A DNA stretch of 64,000 bases. Origin: Paenibacillus sp. Lineage in GTDB: Bacteria; Bacillota; Bacilli; Paenibacillales; Paenibacillaceae. The stretch covers positions 56,619 through 120,618 of the forward strand of contig JAILZT010000015.1 of the NCBI GenBank assembly GCA_023512345.1, given 5' to 3'. Position 1 is the stretch's first letter. Every line of letters starts with the position of its first letter. This document shows, piece by piece, positions 41,038 to 49,157 of this stretch. The notes below the pieces were generated by a model. It was not told the DNA's origin. It was given only the letters and a program-made list of their open reading frames with translations, and ran no database searches. A program made the translations under genes and the position numbers.

Positions 41038-42516
41038 ATGTCATTAATAAATGTTACTAACCTGACGTATGCCTATGATGGCAGTTACGATAACATATTT
41101 GAAAACGTGAGTTTTCAAATGGATACGGATTGGAAGTTAGGATTTACGGGAAGAAACGGTAGGGGGAAAACCACTTTCCTCAACTTGTTACTTGGAAAAT
41201 ATGAATACAGCGGAAATATCTCTGCTAATGTGAGCTTTGAGTATTTCCCTTTCCATATTGAAAACAAGGAACATAATACTCTTGATATCATTAATGATAT
41301 CTATCCAGACTATATACATTGGCAATTAGTGCGTGAGCTTTCATTGCTGAAGGTTTCTGAAGATGTTTTAGATCGGTCTTTTGATTCGCTGTCGAACGGT
41401 GAGCAAACGAAAGTATTACTAGCTACATTATTTCTTAAGGAAAATAGTTTCCTGTTAATTGATGAACCCACCAATCATCTTGACATGGAGGCAAGAAAAC
41501 TAGTCAGTCAATATCTCCATTCGAAAAGTGGATTTATTCTGGTTTCTCACGATAGATCATTTCTTGATAACTGTGTAGATCATATTCTTTCAATTAATAA
41601 GACCAATATTGAAATTCAAAAAGGTGGATTTTCCAGCTGGTGGGAGAATAAGACGAGACAAGATAACTTTGAACTAGCTGAGGACGAAAAACTTAGAAGA
41701 GATATAAGTCGGTTATCCAGTTCTGCTAAACGGACAGGCAAATGGTCACACGAAGTGGAAAAAACAAAAAACGGGACAAGAAATTCTGGCTCTAAAGTAG
41801 ATAAAGGGTACGTTGGCCATAAGGCTGCAAAAATGATGAAGCGTTCTAAAGCCATTGAGCAGAGGCAGCAAACTGCCATTCAGGAAAAGTCAAAACTCCT
41901 TAAAAATATTGAAAACTCTGACAGCTTGAAGATTTCGCAGCTTGCTTATCATAAAAACCAACTTGCTGAGCTTGATGAGGTTTCGATCTTCTACGGTGAG
42001 AAGAGGGTCTGTGAAGATCTTAGTTTTTCAATTGAGCAAGGTGACCGAATAGCGCTTTCGGGTAGAAACGGCTCCGGTAAATCAAGTATTATCAAACTAC
42101 TTTGCGGTGAGGAAATAAACTTTACAGGCACCCTAAGTAAGGATAGTCAGTTGGAAATATCCTACGTATCTCAGGACACCTCCCATCTTCAAGGCAACTT
42201 ATCTGATTTTGCTGCCGACAACGGTATTGATGAGAGTCTCTTCAAATCGATTCTAAGAAAACTTGATTTTTCCAGAGTTCAATTTGAAAAGGATATTTCA
42301 ACTTTTAGCGGTGGTCAAAAGAAGAAGGTACTGATCGCAAAAAGTCTCAGTGAGAAAGTTCATTTGCATATTTGGGATGAACCGCTTAATTTCATTGATA
42401 TCATTTCCCGTATGCAAATTGAAGAATTGCTGCTTGAATACTCACCTACTATTCTTTTTGTAGAGCATGACAAGGAATTTTGCAAAAATGTCGCAACAAA
42501 GACCATCAAACTTTAA
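41038..42516 (+). CDS. ABC-F ribosomal protection protein (Lsa/Vga-type)
   Basis: A 492-residue ABC-F ATPase with two nucleotide domains and no membrane segment. Domain 1: Walker A GRNGRGKT, signature LSNGEQTKV, Walker B LLIDEPTNHLD. Domain 2: GRNGSGKS, FSGGQKKKV, HIWDEPLNF. Between them is a long, basic linker (about 200-320; KRTGKWSHEVEKTK... KAAKMMKRSKAIEQRQQ), the part that in this group reaches into the ribosome and decides protection from lincosamide, streptogramin A or pleuromutilin drugs. The spectrum cannot be read here. The start has an AGGAGGA site; attenuation by the leader is described separately. Confidence 0.9.
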   Translation: MSLINVTNLTYAYDGSYDNIFENVSFQMDTDWKLGFTGRNGRGKTTFLNLLLGKYEYSGNISANVSFEYFPFHIENKEHNTLDIINDIYPDYIHWQLVRELSLLKVSEDVLDRSFDSLSNGEQTKVLLATLFLKENSFLLIDEPTNHLDMEARKLVSQYLHSKSGFILVSHDRSFLDNCVDHILSINKTNIEIQKGGFSSWWENKTRQDNFELAEDEKLRRDISRLSSSAKRTGKWSHEVEKTKNGTRNSGSKVDKGYVGHKAAKMMKRSKAIEQRQQTAIQEKSKLLKNIENSDSLKISQLAYHKNQLAELDEVSIFYGEKRVCEDLSFSIEQGDRIALSGRNGSGKSSIIKLLCGEEINFTGTLSKDSQLEISYVSQDTSHLQGNLSDFAADNGIDESLFKSILRKLDFSRVQFEKDISTFSGGQKKKVLIAKSLSEKVHLHIWDEPLNFIDIISRMQIEELLLEYSPTILFVEHDKEFCKNVATKTIKL

Positions 42517-42526
42517 GGTTTCTTAG

Positions 42527-42555
42527 AAAAAGCGCTGGATAACTGGCGCTTTTTT
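42527..42555 (+). terminator. Terminator of ABC-F gene
   Basis: Stem AGCGC / GCGCT extended by A- and T-runs, 10-base loop. Confidence 0.8.
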
Positions 42556-42686
42556 GTATTTTCTCTGTTATCTTTAAGAGTAGAAGATGTTCACTTCTTT
42601 TCGTAACCCAACTAAAGCTTTCCCGTATTATGTTATGAACATGACACACATGTTTAACAAAAACAGAAGTTGAGGTAATGCATCTT

Positions 42687-45074
42687 ATGAATAATGAAAT
42701 TATAGATCAAGCCGATACATGGTATCAAGAAGCGGAGCAGAGGGCTGCTCAATATTTTGCATCACTATATGTACAGGTTAAGGATAAGACTTATGTGTCA
42801 ACGCTGACGGAAGATTTTCAAATGTGGAGAAGGAACCATATTCATAATCACCCATGGCTATCGTACTTTTCTAAAGGGAGAAGAAAACCTGATTCCCGGG
42901 ATTATCAAAGGTATATAAAATGGCTGAATCATACTGGCAAACTAGACAATTACTTAGATCGTAGTATTGGCTATATTTACATGAGGGATCTGGGTAAGGA
43001 TTTGAATTCTCCTGACACTCAGACGCGAATTCAGCGTGTAGTTGCCGATATTAAGAAGCACTTGATTCGCTCCACAATATCGAATGGGAGAGAACAATCG
43101 GAGCAATTAAGTTTAGCAGGGTTGTATCGGTGGGCTCAGAAGGAAAGTATAGAATCGGCCGTAATTTGGCTGATAGATAAGCTTAAGTCCGTCTCCGATA
43201 ATATCCCTAAGGAAATGAATGCAGAGCATGCCCAACGCAAACTAATCAAAATCATTGTCGGAGTAATCATGCATGTATTCGAAGAGATGGATGCTACAAT
43301 ACCGCCAGCGGAACGTACTCGAAGATTGGATGAAGCTATCAGACTTGGTTATTCCTACGGTCTAACCTACCCGTTCATTGACGATCTTCTCGATTCTGGG
43401 GTCTTAACTTCGGGGGAGAAAGAGCAATATTCCAATATGATACGTACCGCACTTCTCACAGGAACTGTACCAGAGCTCAGTGGATGGGCCGGAAGTCGAA
43501 ATAGGGAAATGATACAATACGTCCATTCAGAACTCAAAGAAGCTTTTGAGTTTATTAAAAATCATCAGCGACCTGAAACACAGGGAATTTTCTTTGAGCA
43601 GTCTTATGTTTTTTTTCAATCCCAAGATATTGACCGTGTGAAGGATCTAACTAACAAGAACTATACTAATGAAGAACTTTATATACCCATCATATTAAAA
43701 TCTTCTTCTTCCCGATTGATCGTACGTTCTGTAATTAGTGCTCCCATGGATGATGGCTTTGATCAACGAACCTTCTATTATGGTATCTACAATCAGCTTG
43801 CAGATGACTTTGCGGATATGTATGACGATATGAATGATGGCGCAGTAACACCTTATACTTATTATTTAAAATACCATGAACTTCGATCCGATCTTATAAA
43901 TCCTTTTGAATTATACTGGGCAGTTATTTCTCATTTAATCCATAACGTATATCGGTCCGATGACATGACACGTGAGGTAATATTAGATCGTGCAATCAAT
44001 GGTCTCAAGCGTTGTAAAGAACGTGTAGGTGCTGAAAAGTATAATGAAATCATGGATATATTTGCTTCTGGTAACCCTGAATTCAATAGTCTAGTCCAAC
44101 ATATGGTTCGAAAAGCGGATGATGTCGATTTCTTCGACAAATTGCTACGAGATCAGATGGTTACTATTTTAAAGAACAACCAAACGGAAAAGGAAGATTT
44201 TCTCGATACGATCAAAAATGTCCGCCAACAGATCAACGACCAACTGAAGATTACCAAACCTAATGGAACTCCACCTATAAAAGAGACGCTTATTGATGCG
44301 GCCAATTATAGTCTAGAAGGGGACGGGAAGCGTATACGCCCTCTATTAACTTGGGTGATGGGAGTTAACGAATATGGATTACAGCCATCGGCCATTGTGC
44401 CGCTTCTGAGATCCTTAGAATATCTGCATACAGCATCACTGATCTTCGATGATCTGCCCTCTCAGGATAATGCTTCTACCCGACGAGGTCGCCCAACTTT
44501 GCATCAGGTCCACGATAGCGCTACGGCTGAATTAACAGGTCTGTTTTTGATCCAGAAGGGGATTGAAGAACAGACGTCACTTCATGCGTTCGATGCTGCA
44601 ACCGTACTTGCCTTAATGCAATATTCGGCTCAAAAGGCAGAAGATACGTGTACGGGACAGGCGATGGATTTGCATTCCAAAGGAAAAGCTTTGACACTTG
44701 AGCAATTGAATATGATTTGCTTTTACAAAACCGGAACTGCCTTTGAGGCTTCTATTGTAATGCCTGCCATACTCGCTCAAGTTAAGGCACCGGAAATCGA
44801 GGCTTTGAAGAAATTTGCCTACCATGCGGGCATTGCTTTTCAAATTAAGGATGATTTGCTTGATTCAGAAGGAGACCTGCTCTTACTTGGTAAACCTACT
44901 CATCAAGATGTTGAGAATAATAGCTCGACTTTTGTGTCTATCCTTGGGCTGGAAGGTGCCAGAAAAGAGATGTGGGAACATTACTGCCATGCTATAGAAA
45001 CATTGAATAAGATGTCTCACAATACCGCTTTTCTGAAGCATTTATTGAATTATATTATTAGCCGAGACCGTTAA
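42687..45074 (+). CDS. Large protein with C-terminal prenyl-diphosphate synthase
   Basis: A 795-residue soluble protein. The C-terminal third (about 530-795) is a trans-prenyltransferase: first Asp-rich motif DDLPSQD (588-594) followed by RRGRPTLH, second motif DDLLD (722-726) in FQIKDDLLDSEGD. The fifth and fourth residues before the first motif are Ala and Ser (HTASLIFDD), as in GGPP synthases such as CrtE, not Tyr as in FPP synthases. The N-terminal 500 residues are helical with Asp-rich segments IDDLLDSG (about 231) and DDFADMYDDMNDG (about 373). They may be a second, terpene-synthase-like domain, but I cannot name the family. Start: ATG 42687 rather than 42678 by site spacing. Confidence 0.82.
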   Translation: MNNEIIDQADTWYQEAEQRAAQYFASLYVQVKDKTYVSTLTEDFQMWRRNHIHNHPWLSYFSKGRRKPDSRDYQRYIKWLNHTGKLDNYLDRSIGYIYMRDLGKDLNSPDTQTRIQRVVADIKKHLIRSTISNGREQSEQLSLAGLYRWAQKESIESAVIWLIDKLKSVSDNIPKEMNAEHAQRKLIKIIVGVIMHVFEEMDATIPPAERTRRLDEAIRLGYSYGLTYPFIDDLLDSGVLTSGEKEQYSNMIRTALLTGTVPELSGWAGSRNREMIQYVHSELKEAFEFIKNHQRPETQGIFFEQSYVFFQSQDIDRVKDLTNKNYTNEELYIPIILKSSSSRLIVRSVISAPMDDGFDQRTFYYGIYNQLADDFADMYDDMNDGAVTPYTYYLKYHELRSDLINPFELYWAVISHLIHNVYRSDDMTREVILDRAINGLKRCKERVGAEKYNEIMDIFASGNPEFNSLVQHMVRKADDVDFFDKLLRDQMVTILKNNQTEKEDFLDTIKNVRQQINDQLKITKPNGTPPIKETLIDAANYSLEGDGKRIRPLLTWVMGVNEYGLQPSAIVPLLRSLEYLHTASLIFDDLPSQDNASTRRGRPTLHQVHDSATAELTGLFLIQKGIEEQTSLHAFDAATVLALMQYSAQKAEDTCTGQAMDLHSKGKALTLEQLNMICFYKTGTAFEASIVMPAILAQVKAPEIEALKKFAYHAGIAFQIKDDLLDSEGDLLLLGKPTHQDVENNSSTFVSILGLEGARKEMWEHYCHAIETLNKMSHNTAFLKHLLNYIISRDR

Positions 45075-45088
45075 ATAAATATTCTGAT

Positions 45089-45128
45089 AACCGACTTCCT
45101 CTTTTTCTAGGGGAGGTCGGTTTTTTTA
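45089..45128 (+). terminator. Terminator of prenyl synthase gene
   Basis: Stem CCGACTTCCT / GGGAGGTCGG (with G:U pairs) and an eight-T run. Confidence 0.85.
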
Positions 45129-45138
45129 TCAAAATGGG

Positions 45139-45300
45139 CACGTTAACATTTTATAGATGTGAGTGGGGATTTTACTACAATAATATACACCACTCAACAA
45201 ATTTCGATAGGAAATTCATGCTATAAAAAGAGATAAAAATTTATATATGGGAATAGTTGACATTAAGGCGTTATGTTAATACAATGAACACGTTAACAAT
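45139..45300 (+). promoter_or_regulatory. Pectate lyase promoter with repeated CACGTTAACA
   Basis: TTGACA (45257-45262), 17-base spacer, TACAAT (45280-45285). CACGTTAACATT (45139-45150) and CACGTTAACAAT (45289-45300) are 150 bases apart, the second at the transcription start, suggesting looped repression. Confidence 0.6.
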
Positions 45301-45324
45301 ATATCTGAAGAGGAGAATTTTCGA

Positions 45325-46281
45325 ATGAAAAAAAGTACGGTAGCTATTGCTTTAGCTTTCTCAATGTTGCTTTCTGTTCCTGCAGTATTATTACAACCTG
45401 CTTCAACGGTCTATGCTGCGGATGCCTCGGGTACAACGGCAAGTTTATCAGATATCTTGAAATACCAGCAGTCAGATGGCGGTTGGAAAAAGGATTACAC
45501 CGAAACAAGCGGAGACTGGGCCAAATCAACAATTGATAATAAGGCTACATACACTGAGATCAGAAGATTGGCGACTGAGTATAAAAAAACCAATGATAGT
45601 AGATATTCCGCTGCAGCCATTAAGGGTATTAATTTCCTGATCAATATGCAATATTCAACCGGCGGATGGCCGCAAATTTATCAAAGCTCAGGCTATCATA
45701 ATCATATTACATACAATGATGATGCAATGATTAATGTTATGATTCTGTTGGATGAAGTTGCGAATAAAAAAGGAGATTTTTCATTCATTGACAGCACTTT
45801 GGCCAGCAAAAGCAAACTATCCGTTGATAAAGGGGTAGGCTGCATCCTAAAAACGCAGGTCGTAACCGGTGGGAAATTGACAGCCTGGGGACAACAGCAT
45901 GACTCCAGTACACTTAAACCAGCTGGAGCAAGAATCTACGAGGTCCCATCGCTTAGCTCGAAAGAAAGTGTGCCAATCGTGAAATTTTTAAAAACCAGAC
46001 CTTCGACAACCCAAATCGCTGCCTCTATTAAAGCCGCAGAAGACTGGTTCAGAGCTGTTAAAATTACTGGTATCAAAGTCGTGAAGACAAGTGATGATGT
46101 TATAGTTGTTCAAGATGCTAGTGTAACAACACCTATCTGGTCACGGTTTTACGAGATTGGAACTAATAAACCTATATTTGTAGGTCGTGATGGCATTGTG
46201 AAATACAAGCTGAGTGATATAGATCAGGAAAGAAGAACAGGATATTCGTGGTACGGTAGCTGGCCATCTAGTGTACTTTAA
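45325..46281 (+). CDS. pelA: Secreted pectate lyase, PL10 (PelA)
   Basis: A 318-residue exported pectate lyase of polysaccharide lyase family 10. A Sec signal peptide ends near STVYAADA (about 32). The catalytic toroid starts LKYQQSDGGWKKDY, with NKATYTEIRRL, YSTGGWPQIY, HITYNDDAMINVM and a C-terminal RFYEIGTNKPIFVGRDGIVKY / ERRTGYSWYG segment, all characteristic of PL10. It cleaves polygalacturonate by Ca-dependent elimination. It starts at an ATG with AAGAGGAG. It has its own strong promoter. Confidence 0.93.
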   Translation: MKKSTVAIALAFSMLLSVPAVLLQPASTVYAADASGTTASLSDILKYQQSDGGWKKDYTETSGDWAKSTIDNKATYTEIRRLATEYKKTNDSRYSAAAIKGINFLINMQYSTGGWPQIYQSSGYHNHITYNDDAMINVMILLDEVANKKGDFSFIDSTLASKSKLSVDKGVGCILKTQVVTGGKLTAWGQQHDSSTLKPAGARIYEVPSLSSKESVPIVKFLKTRPSTTQIAASIKAAEDWFRAVKITGIKVVKTSDDVIVVQDASVTTPIWSRFYEIGTNKPIFVGRDGIVKYKLSDIDQERRTGYSWYGSWPSSVL

Positions 46282-46314
46282 TCGGTAAAAGCAAGGCTGA
46301 TTCGGAAACCTAAA

Positions 46315-46362
46315 CCTAAAAATCCGCAACTCTCCCAATCATGGAAAAGTTGCGGATTTCTT
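46315..46362. terminator. Bidirectional terminator between pelA and GH1 gene
   Basis: A perfect 12-bp stem (AAATCCGCAACT / AGTTGCGGATTT) with a 16-base loop between convergent genes. Confidence 0.85.
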
Positions 46363-46403
46363 ATATACTTTGTCCCAAACATGGCTGCTGAAATTCTTAG
46401 ATC

Positions 46404-47819
46404 TTAACGCTGCAGGCTTTGACCATTGGTAGCAATGACTTCCTTGTACCAGTGGAAAGATTTTTTGCGGTAACGTTCAAGGGTTCCTGAATTGTCATCG
46501 TGACGGTCCACATAAATGAAACCGTAACGTTTGCTAAGCTGTGCGGTGGAAGCACTCACCAGATCAATACAACCCCATGAGGTATAACCCATTAATTCGA
46601 TCCCATCTTCAATCGCCTCGCCTACCTGAACCAGATGATCGTTCAAGTACTTAATCCGATAATCATCATTGACGGTCAGCTCACCATTGTCACCCGTGAT
46701 CAGCTCATCCTTGGCACCAAGTCCATTCTCGACGATAAATAATGGTTTTTGGTAGCGATCGTAGAACATGTTGAGTACATAGCGCAGACCTTGGGGATCA
46801 ATCTGCCAGCCCCAATCACTGGCTTCTAAATAGGGATTAGCGACACCGCTGAACAGGTTGCCTTCGGTGTGCTTGCGTTTACTGTCATCAGCTGTTTCAC
46901 ACATGCTTACATAATAGCTGAAAGAGATAAAATCTACCGTGTGCTTCAGTATCTCTGTATCATCTGGCTCCATGTGAATCTCAATGCCATTTTCTCTGAA
47001 GTAGCGCTTCATGTAGCCGGGATAAGTGCCTCTCGCATGCACATCGGCAAAGAAGTAGTTCTTGTGTTCGGACTCCATCGCAGCAATGACATCATCCGGA
47101 TTTGGTGTAAGCGGATAAGTCGGCATACTAAGAACCATGCAGCCAATTTGGGCCGACGGATTAATCTCATGTCCAATCTTCACAGCCAGTGCACTCGCAA
47201 CGAATTCATGGTGAATGGCTTGATATAGATCTTGTTTGCTAAGCTCCTGCTTCGGAGTATAGATGCCGCCGCTCATGAACGGCTCTTCCAGGATAGAATT
47301 GATCTCATTAAAGGTCAGCCAATACTTTACTTTGTCCTTATACCGTGTGAAAAGTGTTCTGGCATAACGCTCATAAAAGCCGACTAATTCACGGTTTACC
47401 CAGCCATTATAGTGCTTGGACAGATGGAGGGGTGTTTCGTAATGCGAGATGGTAACAAGCGGCTCGATTCCGTATTTGTGACATTCGTCAAATAGATCAT
47501 CATAGAATTGCAAGCCTTGTTCATTAGGCTCCAGTTCATCGCCATTCGGAAATATTCGTGACCATGCAATGGACGTACGGAATACCTTGAAGCCCATTTC
47601 GGCAAATAACTTGATATCTTCTTTATACCGGTGGTAAAAATCAATACCAACCAGCTTCATATTATTTAGGGTAGGGACTTCTGTAATTGGACCTCTGATT
47701 CCTTCCGGAGCAACATCCTGTGTGGACCAACCTTTGCCATCCTCATTATATGCGCCTTCACATTGGTTTGCCGCTACTGCGCCGCCCCATAAGAAACCTT
47801 CAGGAAATTTCACACTCAT
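46404..47819 (-). CDS. GH1 6-phospho-beta-glucosidase
   Basis: A 471-residue glycoside hydrolase family 1 enzyme. It starts FPEGFLWGGAVAANQCEGAYNEDGKG; acid/base Glu in YWLTFNEIN (about 173) and nucleophile Glu in LFIVENGLG (about 370) are intact. The C-terminal loop SASTAQLSKRYGFIYVD carries the Ser/Lys/Tyr phosphate-binding set of phospho-glucosidases. It should split 6-phospho-beta-glucosides after PTS uptake, but no PTS gene is in the window. GGGGG lies upstream of the ATG. It is divergent from a LacI regulator. Confidence 0.93.
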   Translation of the reverse strand: MSVKFPEGFLWGGAVAANQCEGAYNEDGKGWSTQDVAPEGIRGPITEVPTLNNMKLVGIDFYHRYKEDIKLFAEMGFKVFRTSIAWSRIFPNGDELEPNEQGLQFYDDLFDECHKYGIEPLVTISHYETPLHLSKHYNGWVNRELVGFYERYARTLFTRYKDKVKYWLTFNEINSILEEPFMSGGIYTPKQELSKQDLYQAIHHEFVASALAVKIGHEINPSAQIGCMVLSMPTYPLTPNPDDVIAAMESEHKNYFFADVHARGTYPGYMKRYFRENGIEIHMEPDDTEILKHTVDFISFSYYVSMCETADDSKRKHTEGNLFSGVANPYLEASDWGWQIDPQGLRYVLNMFYDRYQKPLFIVENGLGAKDELITGDNGELTVNDDYRIKYLNDHLVQVGEAIEDGIELMGYTSWGCIDLVSASTAQLSKRYGFIYVDRHDDNSGTLERYRKKSFHWYKEVIATNGQSLQR

Positions 47820-47897
47820 TTGTTATCCCCCTTTTTTTATTGTTGATGGATGAATTATGGTAAGCTATGAAATAGCCTACATGTGAATGCTAAGTCT

Positions 47898-47911
47898 TGT
47901 AACGCGTTACA
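47898..47911. promoter_or_regulatory. LacI-type operator
   Basis: A perfect palindrome TGTAACGCGTTACA with the CG centre typical of LacI-family operators, 32 bases before the regulator start and about 80 from the GH1 start. Confidence 0.75.
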
Positions 47912-47942
47912 TGTCAAGTATTTTTTTGGAATAAGGAGAAGT

Positions 47943-48926
47943 ATGATGTCGAATCTTGATCAAATTGCCAAGCTGTCGGGATTTTCCAAAGCTACAGTAT
48001 CCAGAGTTCTGAATCAATCTCCTCATGTGAGTCAGGCAACGAGAGATATAATTCTAAAGATAATGAATGAGTTAGACTATGTCCCCAATGGCAATGCAAT
48101 CTCTTTGTCCAAAGGGCAGACCCTGCAGATAGGGATGTGCACAGAGGGAATCAATGAGGTTATGTTGCCTTTTCTGAACAGCTTTGTGGAGACGGCCAGT
48201 CAGAACGGATATCAGACAATCATCTATACTTCCGGTGGAGATGCGAAGAAAGAGCTGCAAGCCTTCGAGGATTTAAGGAGAAAAAGAGTGGATGCACTAG
48301 TCATTAGTACATGTGTGAATGATCAAGCTCTTCTAGGTTCCTATCGTAAATATGGCCCTATTGTTGCGTGGCAGCGAATGGAACTCCCGGAGATTCCCTC
48401 GGTTGCCATGAATCAATATGACGGATATATGCTAGGACTCGAACATGTCATCGGACAAGGATACACTCGCATTGCCAACGCATTTGGCAGACCGAGCAGT
48501 ATGAATACACTAAGCCGGTTTAAGGCTTATCAAGAGATCATGAAGAAATATGATTTACCAGTTCACCCCGAGTGGTCATTCAATGGTATATATTCCATTC
48601 GTGAAGGAGAACAACTAGTCCGTGATTTGCTTAAAGATGATAATGAAGAACGGCCAGATGTGATCCTGTGTTCCAATGATCTGGTAGCGGCGGGAATTGT
48701 AAGTGAAGCCCGTAAACAGCTGTTGAAAGTTCCAGAAGACTTAGCTGTTGTTGGCTTTGACAATACGGAGCTCGCACACTCTTTGGGGATAACCTCCATT
48801 GATAATCCTATCGCCGCTCAAGCGAAGAATGCTTTTCATTTACTGATGAATTCTCTGAACCCGTCAGAAGTGAAGGTGCATCAGGAGAAGCTGCAATTCT
48901 GTTTGGTTAAAAGGGCTACTACGTAA
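47943..48926 (+). CDS. LacI-family repressor
   Basis: A 327-residue LacI/GalR regulator. The N-terminal helix-turn-helix reads NLDQIAKLSGFSKATVSRVLNQ with hinge helix YVPNGNAISLSKGQ. The sugar-binding domain has VDALVIST, NQYDGYMLGLEHVIGQGY, DVILCSNDLVAAGI and AVVGFDNTELA. ATG 47943 has AAGGAG. It probably represses the divergent phospho-glucosidase gene and itself through the palindrome between them, releasing on a phospho-sugar, which is inferred. Confidence 0.92.
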   Translation: MMSNLDQIAKLSGFSKATVSRVLNQSPHVSQATRDIILKIMNELDYVPNGNAISLSKGQTLQIGMCTEGINEVMLPFLNSFVETASQNGYQTIIYTSGGDAKKELQAFEDLRRKRVDALVISTCVNDQALLGSYRKYGPIVAWQRMELPEIPSVAMNQYDGYMLGLEHVIGQGYTRIANAFGRPSSMNTLSRFKAYQEIMKKYDLPVHPEWSFNGIYSIREGEQLVRDLLKDDNEERPDVILCSNDLVAAGIVSEARKQLLKVPEDLAVVGFDNTELAHSLGITSIDNPIAAQAKNAFHLLMNSLNPSEVKVHQEKLQFCLVKRATT

Positions 48927-49030
48927 GTTGTTAGTTGGAACAACTTAGAATTTACCTATCCCATACGGTGTCATTCTGAAGTATACCCTGAATTTCTTAT
49001 TCTAAATGATTTGGTTGTCTTGCCCACATA

Positions 49031-49096
49031 TCTTAATATTATCTTAATGCCATAGCCAAAGTTGTAACACTATGCTGATTTTGCTCATGATATACT
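49031..49096 (+). promoter_or_regulatory. KdpE-box promoter of kdpD
   Basis: TCTTAAT-N4-TCTTAAT (49031-49048; 11-base period), then 40 bases to GATATACT (49089). The -10 TATACT has no good -35, as expected for an activated promoter. Confidence 0.65.
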
Positions 49097-49157
49097 AACG
49101 CTGAGTAAACAGGATAAATTAAAAGAAAACCAAAGATGAATAGATAGGGGCATTGAG

